64,000 nucleotides of DNA. Source: Manis javanica. Taxonomy: Eukaryota; Chordata; Mammalia; Pholidota; Manidae. This document shows, piece after piece, positions 11,766 to 23,814 of this stretch. Positions within the stretch are counted from its first letter, which is position 1; each line of letters opens with the position of its first letter. The notes below the pieces were generated by a model. It did not search any database, was not told where the DNA came from, and saw only the letters and a program-made list of their open reading frames with translations. The stretch spans positions 140,165,173 through 140,229,172 of the forward strand of contig NC_133156.1 in the NCBI RefSeq assembly GCF_040802235.1, in the 5' to 3' direction. Both the position numbers and the translations under genes were made by a program.

Positions 11766-13254
11766 TAAATGAAGATGGGTTTCAAGGTTTAATCTCTTGC
11801 TTTGATTTGATCCATATCAGTGGGTCACATTGCTGTGGTCGCATCAGGGTAGAGCGAAGAACTTGTTAGAGACAGGCTGCATATTCTTACATATTAAAGC
11901 AGTTGATAAACTGTGAAAAATAGGTGAGATTTCAATGGCTTCTGGTGATAGCTTATCTGGAAAGCTCAATAACCAGCTGTGATTGGAAATACTTACTTCT
12001 AATACTTCTCCCAGGAGCTGCTGAGGCTCTGTGTCCGTGGTCAGTCCTCACTGGTCTACTAGCCCCACTTCCTTCTGCTGGCCTACACCCCCCAGGTGCC
12101 TCCTGGCCACCCAGAAATTGGTTCATCTGTGCCCCTTCTTTACATCCAGAGAGCCTCCATGATGATCTAGCTCCCATTCTATTCTTCAAAACTTTGTTCC
12201 CCGCCCCTCCAGGAATCAGTTAGATAATCTGCTAAGCCAGAGTGGGCCTCAGTCACAGCACACTGGCTTTCTGACGTCAGTTCACCTGCCTTCTTGGGGC
12301 ACCCCAACAGCCCTGAGGGGGTAAGGGCCACCAGAAACCAGCTCTGCCAAGAGTCTGCTCTCAGCTGACCTACCTGCCATGTGCCACAAACTGGAAATTC
12401 ATTTGTGTTTATCAATTTTCTTTTAAAATGAAACATCTCCAGGGAGGACTGACCCTATATATACACTATTATTAGTTTAGTATCTATGATTATTACAATG
12501 TGTAGTCATTGGTCAGAAATGAAACTCCCAACTCCAATATTACCGTTACGGGAAAGTTCCATCTATGTTACAACGTTCTTCATATGTGGTTTCCAGAAAA
12601 ACATTGTTGGCAAAGGGGAAGGCTATTGTTTCTATAAAATAATCTTCACTTCTCTGAATGATCTATAATGGATTCATCATCCCTGAATTTCAAGGCTCAT
12701 ACCAATCCTATCTATTTTTGTTTACCCTACATAATCATTAACATGTAACACATTTTCTTATCTACATGCTGGTTTCCGAGTTGGCCATTTCTGTAATTGA
12801 TGGTACCCTGGGTTTAAGGGCATCTTTGATGGGGAGCAGGGGAAGCACACACATGGTCTGATTTGAGAGGCAGCCTCCCCTAAATCATGTTCCTCCACTG
12901 ACCCTGTGCATATCCCTGAGTAGCCAGTGTTTAGCCGTTAGTCCAGGCCTTCTAGAGAGAACTCAGAGGGGCTTTAATTGTCATCTAGTTCCATGCCTTC
13001 ACTGATCCTCACAGAGGGGAAACCTGAGGTCCTCTGTGGCTGGCGTCTCAGCTGAGCTCACAGGGAGCAGCGCTGGGTCTCTACCCTCCAGTCCCCTCAC
13101 TGGGGAACAGTGCATTTCCCGCCTTGGCCACAGTCACCAGGCAAATGCCATCTGGAAGGAGTAATGCCTTAAAACTGTTACTGCCCACGCTTTGGCAGTT
13201 GCTATTAATGTAGAAAAGGAAAAGGAAAATCAAAAGTAGGACCAGTCTACTGGA
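11766..13254. other. No recognisable gene or element
   Basis: ORFs of 60-99 aa exist on both strands (for example 11,924-12,223 and 12,179-12,436), without recognisable domains. No assignable repeats. Confidence 0.35.
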
Positions 13255-13560
13255 TCTGGAGCAGCCCTGTGCACGAGAAGCAGTGCAAGCCACACATGTA
13301 ATTTTAAGTTTCCTAGTAGCCACATGACCAATAAAAGAATCTAAATATATTTTAATTCTAGTTATGTCTTAATTACTTAATTAATTCTAATAAGTATCAT
13401 TTATTTAACCTGACACCCCCCCAAATTTCGATATAATAATTACTAACAAGCTTTGAAATCTGGAATGCATGTTACACATTTGGCACACCTCAGGACTGGC
13501 CACATATTAAGTATGCTCAATAGCCACATGTGGACAGCATATTGGAGAGCATGAGCCTCG
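13255..13560. repeat. hAT-type non-autonomous DNA transposon
   Basis: The two ends hold related inverted phrases (AGTAGCCACATGACCAATAAAAGAATC near 13,313 and GCTCAATAGCCACATGTGGACAGCATATTGGAG near 13,515). The middle is AT-rich. This is the layout of a mammalian hAT element with TGGACAGCRCTG-like ends, also seen at 37,143 and 54,235. Confidence 0.6.
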
Positions 13561-14805
13561 CATACTCTCTGCTGAGTCTATCTGTTCTCTGGTTGCTGCA
13601 TTAGTGTGTGGGGCTGGGAGGTTCAGGGCCATCACCTTGATTCTTAATACCCTATAAATAAGAGGATCATATACTTTATTAAGCAATTTAAGACACCATT
13701 GAGGGTAAAAGGAATGGGTGCTCTTAAAAATAGTGGCGGATAACAGCTGTGCATCAGTGAATAGCAGCCCAGGACACGTGGTCTCTCTGGTTATAAAGGA
13801 ACTTGCATCAGAGGTGGGAGTCCTCAGGTAGCCCTGGGTGGCCAGCGGGCAGCTCCAGAGATGGCAGACACCTGAACTGAGGCATCACAGCTACAGGGTG
13901 CTCTATGCTGAGTCGCCCTATCTGGTCTTCCCTTCAGTATTCCCTGGAGCCCCAGGTAGGGCTCAGGTATCAGAAGGGGCATTGATGGACACCTGGGCAA
14001 AGTACTTGCGATTTAATCTAGGATGAAGGCAGCCCTTATCAGCTGAAGAAGTGCAGAAAAGAGGAAATGAGCTTAAACTGCACAATGTAAGATTTATGTC
14101 AGACCCAGGAAGGGTTGCCTGGTGCTGAGAATGCATTTCTGAGACTGATGGTGCTAGATGCCTTCTGGGGACTTTAAAAAGCAGCATGAGCTTGCTTCAT
14201 CCCAGGCAAAGACCTGCCTGCCACAAGGAGGGAAGACAAATTAGCAGACGTCTGAGCCCCTTCCAGCTCTAGATCCCAAGGAAAGATTAAACTCTGGATT
14301 GTCGGAAATGTTCCAAAGATGAAAAAACAGTTTTAGCCAGATAAAAATTTGTTGCAAACATTTGTTAAAGGGTAAGCACAAACCTTGAAGAAAAGAAAAA
14401 AACCCCCAACTTACATATTGGTACTGTAGAAAGAAATGACTTCATATTTTATTTACATAGGATTTAAGAATTACCATGAGAAAGAATCTTTCCCAGAAGA
14501 TTTTACTTACAAATGTTTAAAAAAAAAACCAATACTATGGTATGTCTTCAGTATGTATCTAAAGGAGATGGTGCTATTTCATATGTTAGATTAAACCAAA
14601 TATTTTCAGCTATAAGTTAATTTCTGTTATAAAATAATAACAAATAATACTATCATATTCAACAGACATTTATTTTCCTGGAGTTTTGCTTTAAGTTGGC
14701 TCAGGTTTTCATCTTTGCACAACAACAAAAAAAATGGCATTTTGAGTATTCAGCTGATATTCATCAAGCCAAGATGAGTAAAATAATTTCATCTAATTAA
14801 CAGTG
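13561..14805. other. No recognisable gene or element
   Basis: AT-rich unique-looking DNA with short ORFs only (62 aa at 13,838 and 74 aa at 13,963 on the other strand). Poly-A tracts lie near 14,395 and 14,520. Confidence 0.35.
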
Positions 14806-14809
14806 GCTG

Positions 14810-15350
14810 GTGAGTGAAAGATGACCTGGCTGATAGGAGAGACTGGGATTCCAGTTCCAATTTTAGTCACACTACTAATGTAACACAGAGCAAATTGCTT
14901 AACTTCTTAGAGTCCCAGGTCTGGCTAAGGTACCAGGATCCTTTCTGCTGCAAGTGACAGAAACAGGATCAAGATGGTTTAAGCCATAAGGGCACCTGCC
15001 ACCTCACATATGAGGAAAGCTGGAGGCATGAGGGCCTGAGGGGCAGCTGATTCAGAATCATCAAGGCCGGGTTCTCTGTCTCACAGCTCTGCCATCCTGT
15101 GTCACTGTCACTCTCAGGCTGGCATGGGAATGAGATGGCTGTGGCAGGTGGTCCATCCAGATATGGACACAAACAGTGGAGCAAAAGAGATTATTCCTTC
15201 CTTGGCTTTTCTTGTATCACCCTTAAGATGTTTCTTCACATCTCACTGGCTAAGTTGGGCCACATGCTCATTCTTGAATCGCTCACTGGCCTGAGGAATG
15301 GGATACTCTGATGAACTCGGATAAATCATTTGGAATGGAATAGATAAAGT
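14810..15350. repeat. Possible MIR fragment plus unclassified repeat
   Basis: 14,815-14,925 has a weak MIR-like order (ATTCCAGTTCCAATTTTAG, then GAGCAAATTGCTTAACTTC). From 14,935 a CTGCTGCAAGTGACAGAAAC phrase starts a segment that ends with CACTGGCTAAGTTGGGCCAC and TCGCTCACTGGCC. A similar order occurs near 50,450-50,810, which suggests a dispersed repeat of a family I cannot name. Confidence 0.4.
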
Positions 15351-15789
15351 AGAGCCAACAACAGTGGCCACTCGCTGCTGATCTTATGGTCTGGGAAGAC
15401 CACCAGAAAATGGATACTTTGTAAATGGTAATGCAATCTAAACTTGCATGGTGTCATTGTTATTTATATGTTCTTAATATAGTTATCATTCAACTAAAAA
15501 TCCCATAATGGTTAAAGAGAATAGATTAGAATGTCTAGCATTTGTCCATCAGAAGAATATGTGGTTCTGGATTTTTCTTCCCTGAAAAGCTTTCAGGGAA
15601 GGACCATGCTATGTAATAGTGAAACCAAAGGGACATTCAAACAGGACTCTATCACCCATCACACACTAGGAGGGAACAGAGGGACATCACACCTTCCACT
15701 CTTATCTTGCACATGATGAGCTTCAGATTCCTATTAAAAGCTTCTACTCTCTTAAAATAATCAGATCAGAGGCATGGAGCTAGTCACAC
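15351..15789. other. Unassigned sequence
   Basis: One 61-aa ORF (15,531-15,716) with no recognisable feature. Nothing else is identified. Confidence 0.35.
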
Positions 15790-16045
15790 AGGCATAGTAA
15801 AAACCATGAGCTGCTTGGGTAGACAAACTAGAATATAAATCCCAGTTTCTCCATTTAGTTATCCCAGATCTCTGCACAGATCAATTTACTTAATGTCTTT
15901 GAACTTCATTTTCCCAATCTGTACAATGAGGCTAATGATATCATTATTCCACAGATTTGGGGGGATTTCATGAAATAAAACTGAAGAACATTAATCACAA
16001 TGTGTATCATAAAATCAGATGTTCAATAAATGGTAGCCATGTAGG
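15790..16045 (+). repeat. MIR SINE, plus strand
   Basis: TATAAATCCCAGTTTCTCCA, GCACAGATCAATTTACTTAATGTC, TTCATTTTCCCAATCTGTACAATGAG and TTCAATAAATGGTAG follow the MIR order nearly end to end. Confidence 0.7.
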
Positions 16046-16519
16046 AGGTGTTTTTGAATTATTGTTTAATAATAATGAAAAGATTTCCCAGAAACAGTTC
16101 TCAAACTGACAAATTCAGTAAATTCAAGTCAATGGATATTTAATAAGTCTCAACTATGCAAAAGGTATCATGCACCTTGACACCACATTCTTGATTTGTA
16201 ATGGTGGTTGATTCCTAATAATGCCCAGTAAGTTCTATGGCTTCCTCCATGCCATTCCATCTGGATTCACTAATACATGAATGCTGGGAAGAAATGATGA
16301 AAGTATCTCCAATTGACAGGAGTAGGGTTGTGGGCCACGGTGGTGGTAAGGGGAGAAGGGAGGTGAAGACTGAGTCTAAGAGCCAATTAGTGGGGCCAAA
16401 AACAAAATATTAAACGTAGTTCAATGATTCTATGAACAGACAGAAAGAGACACATACGCATGGGTGTGTATGTGTGTGCACAGATGTATTTTCATGCCCA
16501 GAATAGATATTTTCAGCCT
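16046..16519. other. Unassigned sequence
   Basis: AT-rich with a short TG-rich patch near 16,460-16,480. No gene or assignable element. Confidence 0.35.
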
Positions 16520-18060
16520 TTATTTTTAAGTTTGCTTTATTGAGATGTGATTTACACACAATAAAATGCACCCATTTTAGGAACACACTTTGATGAGTTT
16601 TGACAAATGTACGCATGTGTTATCACCACTACAATAAAAATTCAGGGAACTCCCATCATTCCAGAAATTTGCCTCATGCTTCTGTCCCTCAGCCTCAGGC
16701 AATCATTGCTCTTCATGGTTCCCAACCTGCGCTGAGGGCACACAGGGACATTACAGCAAACTCATAGGCACCATGAAAATTATTTATAATAATTTTTGAG
16801 GGAAACACAGAGACTTCTCTTGGACACCTGGAGAACCATTATTATAAAGCTGTTCGTACCTAACTGCTTAATAAATGGAAATATTAGGTGTTTCTTTTGG
16901 GTTACGTGCCATGAAAATATTACTGAAACACTGATAGTAGCACTTTCAAGGCTCATTTGTGTTGTGGCACATATCATGATATCATTCCTTTCTATCACTG
17001 AAAAATATTTTAATGTAACACATTTTCTCTAAAGAAAGCTGCTATGAATGTTCATGTACAAATCTTTTGGGTGCATATGTTTTCATTTTTATTGAGTAGA
17101 AATTTAGAAGCAGAATTCCTGGGTCATATGTTAACTGTACGTTTATTTTTTTCAGAAACTGTAAAACTGCTTTCCAAAGCACAAATTGACACCCCCAGTT
17201 GCTCTCCTTCCTTGCCGACATGGTATTGGCAGTTTTTAAAATTTTAGCCATTCTGGTGGGTGTATGGTGTAAACTCATTGTACTTTTAATTTGCATTTTC
17301 CCGATGACTAATGATGTGGAGAATCTTTTCATGTATTTATTGGCCATTTGTGGATCCTCTTTAGTGAGGGCAGTTGAAATCTTTTGTGTATTTAAAAATA
17401 TTGGCTAGGTTGACTTACTGTTGCATTGTAAAAATTGTGTATGTCCTTGAGACAAGTCCATTGCTTCTCCTAATTGGCACTTTACCTCTTTATTGTCTGA
17501 ATAGTATCTTTCAAAGAAAAAAGCTTTCAATTTTGATGAAGCCCATTTTATCAATATTTTCTATGATTTGTGTGTTTCTTTTTTTTGTGTGTGTGTGTGT
17601 ACTAAGAACTTTTTGTTTACCCCAAGATCACAAAGATTTCTCTCACTTGTTTTTCTCCAGGTGTTTTACAGTTTTAATTTTCATGTTAATGTTTGTGGTG
17701 TATTTGAGTTAATTTTTATGCATGGTATGATGTAAGGCTGGATGTTCATTTTCTTCTTTATGGATATCCAGTTGCCGAGCAGCATTTCTATGTCAAATCA
17801 CTATCCTTTCCCCATGGAACCACTTGATATCTTTGTTGAATATTAATTGACCAAATATGTGCCAGTCTATTTCTGGACTCTTTTCTTTTCCATTCATCTT
17901 ATGCTTTGCCAATATCACAGTGTTGATTACTGTAGCTTTATAGTAGTACTCTTGGGATCCAGGTATTGTAAGTTCTTCAATTTTGTTCTTCATTTTCAAA
18001 GGTGTTTTGGCTAAATTATAAGTCCTTTACATTTTCACTTGAACTGTATAATCAACATGA
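16520..18060 (-). repeat. L1M LINE relic, minus strand, with an internal insertion
   Basis: GCTTTATTGAGATGTGATTT and CACCCATTTTAGGAACACAC mark an L1M 3' end read in antisense. From about 16,945 the 3'-UTR resumes, including GCTGCTATGAATGTTCATGTAC and TTCCTGGGTCATATG. 17,200-18,060 reads back into the region before it, for example GATGACTAATGATGTGGAGAATC, then TCCAGTTGCCGAGCAGCATT. About 230 bp (16,715-16,945) interrupt the L1 and are unassigned. The 60-112-aa ORFs on either strand are L1-derived. Confidence 0.75.
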
Positions 18061-18234
18061 GATTTCTACAGAAAAACCTGCTGGAACTGATAGAATCTTC
18101 CTTGAGCATGAATGAGGCTGTCAGCCCATCTCATAGTGTTTGTTAACCTTGGAAGTAGTAAGAATAGAATTAAAAGTATCTACGATATTAACCAAAGACA
18201 GGCAGACATGAAAAGGACAATAATAAAGTTGGAA
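18061..18234. other. Unassigned sequence
   Basis: Short spacer between the L1M relic and a MIR. Nothing is identified. Confidence 0.3.
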
Positions 18235-18375
18235 GGCAGTGTTTGTGAGGTAGAAAAACTCACAGCTATGGAAGCCAGATTTCCTGGATCCATGTTCTGT
18301 TTTCCCCCATTTTCTTATTGTGTGACCTTTGGTCAGGTAGACTGTAATATGGATTTTGCGGTTTGCCCTAAGGAT
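18235..18375 (+). repeat. MIR SINE fragment, plus strand
   Basis: A GGAAGCCAGATTTCCTGGATCCA box followed by TTATTGTGTGACCTTTGGTCAGGTAG matches the MIR core. Confidence 0.5.
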
Positions 18376-18959
18376 TGAAACAAGAGCTCTCCAGACACCT
18401 CCTGGATATACAGGCATCTCCTTTTCATTGCAATAAAATGGAACCCCCTGTTTTCCCTCTAAACAAATTCTGCCTTTGGTGTTTTCCATCATAGTGACCT
18501 AACCTTACTCCCCACCATCTGCTCTAGGAGATATATGTCCTTCCCAGCAATCCAGAATTTTTACTACACCTTCTACACTTTTCACATTTTGAATTTTTTT
18601 CTCCAACACAGAAGAAATATAAAAACAAAGCCAACATTTCCCAGCCTGCTTTGCTGCTAGGATATAGACACGTGACTTTAGAGTTCACCAATCAAATGCA
18701 CCATCAGGGATATTGATTCCCAGGGAAGCCATGTGAAGAAAGAGACAGGAGGTGGCGTCTCCATCCCACACAGGCAGCCTCCTTCTGATAGAACCTGATC
18801 CATTCTCCCTTCCAAAGCTTCTCTCAGGCAGCTAACGCCATTATAATCCTCTTTCCTTCCAAATTAGCTGGAGCAGATCCTATTGCTAGAATTCAGAACC
18901 CAGAGCATAACCGTATAAACAACACACACCAAAGTACCCAAGCCATGTGGCTGGCCCTG
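18376..18959. other. Unassigned sequence; resembling repeat near 18,640
   Basis: 18,635-18,790 (CAGCCTGCTTTGCTGCTAGG, then ACGTGACTTTAGAGTTCACC) resembles the segment at 6336-6500. The remainder shows nothing that I can assign. Confidence 0.35.
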
Positions 18960-19440
18960 ACCCCTTTCTCCTCTCACCGCTATAGTCAGTCACTGAGTCT
19001 TACTGATTCTACCCCTCCAGACAGTTTCTGAATCTGTCAAATCTCAGATTTCCTTCTCCACTCTCCTGCCACTCAAGCCACCATTGTCTCTTTATCCAGA
19101 ATCATCTTTAAAGGTGAATCTAATATCATGTTCTTGCCAAAGCTCTTTCAATGGCTCATTATTGCTCTTGTGTAAAGTTCAAAATCTTCAAACTGATTTA
19201 CCAGCCCTGCCTGATCTGCCTCCTGCGTCTCTCCTCAGATCCATCAGGCACCACACTGGCCTCCCTCTGCCTCCAGCTACACTGGCTTTCTCTCCCTTCC
19301 TTCAGTGGGCCGGCTTTTTTCCATCCCACAGCACTCCCACATTCACTGTTCCTTACAACTGGAATAGGTCCCATTTCTACCTAGCCAACCCTTCAGATCC
19401 TAGCCTCAGCTTTGTACCTCAGTGAGGTACTATTTACTCT
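18960..19440 (+). repeat. L2 LINE (3' ORF2/UTR), plus strand
   Basis: CTCTTTCAATGGCTCATTATTGC, AAAGTTCAAAATCTTCAAACTG, TACCAGCCCTGCCTGATCTGCC, CCACACTGGCCTCC and CCTCAGTGAGGTAC follow the L2 consensus order up to the 3' UTR. Confidence 0.7.
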
Positions 19441-19484
19441 ACTTCACAGCACTTCTTAGAGTTGTAATTAAATCACTCCACATT

Positions 19485-19945
19485 TGATTGGGTAGGCAGT
19501 ATAGCATAGATTGCACAGCATGGGTTTTACAGAAGACTGTACTAGCTCTTTCATTTCCTACATGTGTGACTTCGAACAAAGTCTTTCTGTGCCTCAGTTT
19601 CCTCATCTGCAAAAAAGGCATAATAATAGCACTGTTCCTACATCTAAGGTTTATTGTGCCTAGGATAGGAGTTGGCATGTTTTCCTGTAAAGGGCCAGAA
19701 GTAATTATTGTAGATTTCATGGTCTCTGACTCAATTACTTAGCTTTGTCACTGCAATGTGAAAACAGCAATAGACAATAATCCATAAATGAATGGGTATG
19801 GATTTATTTTAATAAAACTTTATTTACCGAAACAGATGGTGGGCTAGGTTTGGCTCATGGATCATAATTCTCTAACCCTGGCTTTGAAGAGCTTTGACAC
19901 AAAGCACATGATCAGTAAGTGTTAGCTGTTATTTGTTTAATTTCT
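19485..19945 (+). repeat. MIR SINE split by a hAT element, plus strand
   Basis: The 5' part (GCATAGATTGCACAGCATGGG, CTACATGTGTGACTTCGAAC, CTGTGCCTCAGTTTCCTCATC) runs to about 19,661. After a hAT insertion the MIR 3' end resumes at about 19,878 (GCACATGATCAGTAAGTGTTAGCTGTTATT). The two halves together give a near complete MIR. Confidence 0.75.
19661..19877 (+). mobile_element. hAT-Charlie-type non-autonomous transposon in a MIR
   Basis: The left end TAGGAGTTGGCATGTTTTCC and TGTAAAGGGCCAGAAGTAA, the GTCTCTGACTCAATTACT box, TTTAATAAAACTTTATTTACC, and the right end CTCTAACCCTG fit the common mammalian hAT element with CAGGGGTYGGCA ends. Flanking 8-mers GCCTAGGA and GCTTTGAA match at 5 of 8 positions, which is consistent with an old 8-bp hAT target duplication. 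Confidence 0.65.
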
Positions 19946-19954
19946 TTCTTTCCT

Positions 19955-20080
19955 GTTAGAATATAAGCTTCATGAGGGCAGGGACTGTGTTTCTCTTCTT
20001 CGGTGCTGTGTCCTCAAGGCCCATCTTGGTAAACAGTATGTAACAGAGGCTCAATAAACGCAGGTTTAATGGATGAGTAT
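19955..20080 (+). repeat. L2 LINE 3' tail, plus strand
   Basis: GAATATAAGCTTCATGAGGGCAGGGACTGTG, then GGCTCAATAAACGCAGG, is the classic L2 3' terminal sequence. Confidence 0.75.
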
Positions 20081-20334
20081 GTCAATACCTTTAGCCACAA
20101 CCCAGGGTGGAGCTGGTGCTCAAGAATTGTTGGTTTTCTTCACCTCCTTCTTATTTAAGATTGGTACTGCTAACTCATTCTTAACAGGGCATACATTTTG
20201 AGGGTTTTTTTTTTTTACTGGAAATGGGGAATTTGATTTTTGTGGAGTAGATTTTCAGGGGCAGAATTTTCTAGTTAAAAACATGACTTTAAAGGCTTTT
20301 GATACATGATAATAACATTGTACATTATAATACC
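20081..20334. other. Unassigned sequence
   Basis: Spacer containing a T-run at about 20,205-20,216. No gene or element is recognised. Confidence 0.3.
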
Positions 20335-20565
20335 TAGAACTTATAGGGCACCTGCTGGATGCCAGGTATTTTAATATAACTCTTCAATCTTTGCCACAAC
20401 CCTATGAAGCAGATAGTCCCTTTTGTAGATAGGGAAACTGAGGTTTGGAAGGCTAAGCATTTTGGTAACTAGTAGTTGGCAGAGCTGGAAATCGAACCCA
20501 TGTACATTGACCTCAGGTTCTGTTCTCTTTCTGCTCAGCCACACTGCTCCTCACACTACCAGACT
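20335..20565 (-). repeat. MIR SINE, minus strand
   Basis: The reverse MIR order is clear: GGCACCTGCTGGATGCCAGG, CCACAACCCTATGAAGCAG, GATAGGGAAACTGAGG, GGCAGAGCTGGAAATCGAACCC and the final TTCTGTTCTC. Confidence 0.8.
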
Positions 20566-20649
20566 GCTTTTCAAAAGGGTGACAGAAATGCTTCCCTACT
20601 AGTCCTGGGGTTGCTGTTTGGACAAGGCTGCTTCCTACTTCATTGGCAA

Positions 20650-21265
20650 AAATTGACAACAATGTGAAACGGTGCAGTTGCTGTGGAAAACAGTTTGGCC
20701 ATTCCTTGATAAGTTAAACAAAGGATCACCAGATAACCCAGCAATTCATTCCTATATACCCAAAATAATTGAAAACAAGCGGTCAAATTAACATGTGCAG
20801 AAAGTGTTCATAGCAGCATTATTCACAGTAACCAGAAAGTGGAAACAGCCCGAATACCTATCAGCATGTGAATGGGAAAACACAATGATGTATATGCCTA
20901 CAATGGAATATTATTCAGCTATCAAAATCAGTAAAGTTCTGATACATGTTACAACATGGAAGAACCTGGAAATGCGTGAGTGAAAGAAGGCAGACATATT
21001 AGACCATGTATCCTATGAGCCAATTTATAAGAAATATCCAGAATAGGTGAATCCGTAGAGACAGAGAACGATTTATGGCCGGCTAGGGGCTGGGAGAAGG
21101 GACAGTGGGGAGTGATGGCTTTGGGAAGGCAAACACACTCTGGAATTAATGCTGATGGTCGCACAACCGTAGGAATGCAATCTTGAACTGTGCACCTTAA
21201 AGAGTTAAGTGTATTTTACCACAATAAAAATGTCCATAATGAATATGGACTGTAATAGGGAAATA
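20650..21265 (+). repeat. L1M LINE 3' end, plus strand
   Basis: GGTGCAGTTGCTGTGGAAAACAG, TCATAGCAGCATTATTCACAG, ACAATGGAATATTATTCAGC, GGAACCTGGAAATGC and TGTATTTTACCACAATAAAAATG are diagnostic of the ORF2 C-terminus and 3' UTR of old L1M families. The 62-aa ORF at 20,795 is a remnant of L1 ORF2, broken by stops. Confidence 0.8.
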
Positions 21266-21889
21266 ATTTTCCATAAGCATCAACATCCAGGTACTTTCTC
21301 ATTACTGCTCACCATGTGTTCTTTTTCCTTCTTTTTCTTCAGAAAATATTTAGCTTTCTCCCACTTAAACTAAGGGTCCAAAGAGCCTACAGGTGACCTC
21401 CACCAGCTGTGCCTTCAGCCTCCTTTGGACATGCAAATATGTGTGTGGTTTTCCAACAATGGTGAACCTGTTCTTGCCTGTGCTGAGATGTGCGGCCCTC
21501 TGGCACAAAGGAGCAGGCTTCTGCAGGTACCTGAGGCGCCTTAGCCCTGTGATGCCAGGACAGCCTCGCACTCCCTCTTCCTCCTGTGGCTGAGGGAGCA
21601 GCACAGAATTCTACGGGCCACTTCTAGAATCTTTGTCAACTGCTGCAGCAACCTTTTCCTCCAACCTGGAGGGTTTCCTTGGCAACCAAGTGAATAGTCA
21701 CTCCCCGCTTTCAACTCTTCACCCTACGAATGCTTGTTGGGTTTGAACAGTCTGTTTTGCTTGAAAGGAAACTGCAGAAGCTGCACTTCTGTTGTTGCAA
21801 ATTTCTAAAAAAATCTGAGTTCCTGCCAGGCTTTTTAAAGGACCCAGACAGATTTCCCTAGGAATGCTTGAACACACTGTTAACAAACA
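21266..21889. other. No recognisable gene or element
   Basis: ORFs of 66-79 aa overlap on both strands near 21,365-21,604 without recognisable domains. Confidence 0.35.
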
Positions 21890-22050
21890 CCGCAAATTGT
21901 ACCTACTAGGTGTAAGGCCTTCCATATAATCACTCATTTCACCTGCATGACAACCCCTGAGGTCGGTACAATCATTATCCCCATTTTACAGGTAAGGAAA
22001 ATGAGGCACCAGGAGATCCAGTCCCTTGCCCAAATGAACAGGCTGTCCCA
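21890..22050 (-). repeat. MIR SINE fragment, minus strand
   Basis: TACCTACTAGGTGTAAGGCC, CATGACAACCCCTGAGGTCGG, TATCCCCATTTTACAGG and CCCTTGCCCAAAT follow the reverse MIR order. Confidence 0.7.
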
Positions 22051-22311
22051 TTTTTAGACTATATTGTAGAGGAATTTTTTCAAACCTGTATGTGGTACCT
22101 GCATTTTCAGGGGGGGGCCTCAGGAAGTGGGGAGCCCCTACATGAAGGGCTGGACTCAGTGATGGAGGCAGATGCTGTTGCATGTGGCGGGGGAGAGATT
22201 TTGGGGACAGGGACCTTGCAGCAGAATTCCTCACATACCACCCTCTGGGCATTCTGAGTACCACCAGTAGAATGTCCCTGTTTTGACTGACCTTGGCATA
22301 TATGGGATTTA

Positions 22312-22405
22312 AAAAGCACAGACTCTGGGATTAGGCAGAGCTGGGAACAAATCTGGCCTCTATCACTTAGCTACCGGGCAAATGACCTCAGAAATTCTTA
22401 AGCTG
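22312..22405 (+). repeat. MIR SINE 5' fragment, plus strand
   Basis: GCACAGACTCTGGGATTAGGCAGAGCTGGG, then CTCTATCACTTAGCTACCGGGCAAATGACC, is the MIR 5' half. Confidence 0.55.
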
Positions 22406-22461
22406 AAGCTGGCTGAGCCAGGAGGGAGTTTTTGAGGATATGCATGTCTGGATAGGATTTT

Positions 22462-22685
22462 GGCTTTGACTAGGGTTTCTTAACCTTGACACTCTGACCT
22501 CTGGGGCCACACAATTCTGTGCTGTGAGGGGCTGCCCCGGGCATGGTGGGATGCTGAGCAGCAACCTGGCCTCCACACCCACTAAATGCTGGTAGCCTCT
22601 TCACAGTTGTGACAACCCAAAATGTCTCCAGCCTAGGCCAATATGGCCTGGGGGCAGAATTGCCCCTACTTGAGAACCACTAGAT
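22462..22685. repeat. hAT-type non-autonomous DNA transposon
   Basis: The ends are inverted and hAT-like: AGGGTTTCTTAACCTTGACA on the left and CCCCTACTTGAGAACCACTA on the right. The middle (GCAACCTGGCCTC, then ACCCAAAATGTCTCCAG, GGGGGCAGAATTGCCCC) is that of a common mammalian hAT-Charlie element. Confidence 0.6.
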
Positions 22686-22689
22686 TAGA

Positions 22690-23813
22690 TGACCTAAAGT
22701 TACTTCCCATTTAGAGATCATTTATGATTTTCTCATACAGAGAGCTGTTTTATGTAACATGCCCCCTTTACATGGAGAGGGATCGGAATTCAGAATCAAC
22801 ATTCAGATATGCAAGAGAGTGACCAAACTTCTGGAATTTGTTAGGAGCATCCTCCTCCTCTCAGTGGAAAAAATCTCCACGAAAATCTTGCTCCATTTCC
22901 ACCTAGAAGAGCAAGCTGGCCAGTCAAGGTAAATCAGTATTCTGGTTATGAGCAAAAGCCTCTTTTGAGTAAATTTCAGTTGTTTCAAAGTCCACGGTTC
23001 CTATCAGGCCTTTTCTCTTTGCATGATTTCTCCTCTCCCGCTCCTCCTCCCTGAGAAGTCCCTGGGGGCAAGGAGAAGCTTCCAGAGAGTTGGGCACCAT
23101 GGTGGGGGGCCTGCTCTCTGAGCTGGCCTAGGAAGAGATGGGTGTCTCCCTGCTTGGTCTTTGGGAGGCACCTTGTCTTATTTTCTGTGCATGCTGGTTG
23201 CTCCCAGGGAGCTCAGCACCTTCCCCTCAGATGCCTGGCACCCAGCCTCCCTCTCCTGGCTCCCAGCTCTGGACTGTCACTCCCGGCCCTCTGCTTCCCT
23301 TGCTCCAGTCCAGATGGCTCCTAGCAGGCCCCTGATGGGATTCTCAGTACTGCCTGGCCCCTCCAGGGCTGTGGGAATGCCCCTGCATCTTCATTGTGCT
23401 GGCTGGGATGTGGGGGGCTCTCTCGGGTCACTCTCTCTGCCACGGTCTGTCCTGTCACCCTTCCTTCTCTGCAACCCATTTTCTTCCTGTCTTCCACCCC
23501 TGTGTGAGGCTGCCTCCTGCCTGGGTTCCAGGAGGCATGCGTAGCACAGTTCACCGTGCTTTGGGGCCTCTATCTTGCAGTTGCAATTCTGGGGAGAAAT
23601 GGAAACACAGCTATTTCAGTATTTATCTTGCATAATGCCAATTTCAAAGTACTTAGAATTGCCTTTTAACTCCCTGTAATGCCCCACTCCACCAGTCCTT
23701 CAAGACCATGAGGACCATAATCCCACTGAACTTACTACAAATAACTCACCCCAATTCCTCTTGGGCCCTCACTTTCCTCCTTATCCAGCTGAAAGCCCAC
23801 CCTCAGTCAGATT

Positions 23814-23814
<1 letters not shown>
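22690..23814. other. No recognisable gene; pyrimidine-rich patches
   Basis: Several overlapping ORFs of 60-127 aa in 23,138-23,635 exist in all three plus frames, because this GC-richer, C/T-rich stretch has few stops. None shows a domain or a consistent reading frame. No splice-supported exon is visible. Confidence 0.35.

Noticed and set aside
17374-17712. 112-aa hydrophobic plus-strand ORF, membrane-protein-like
   Set aside because: It is the antisense of an L1M relic. The hydrophobic look comes from T-rich codons.
20795-20983. 62-aa ORF with protein-like sequence
   Set aside because: It is a remnant of L1 ORF2 C-terminal coding in a dead L1M 3' end.
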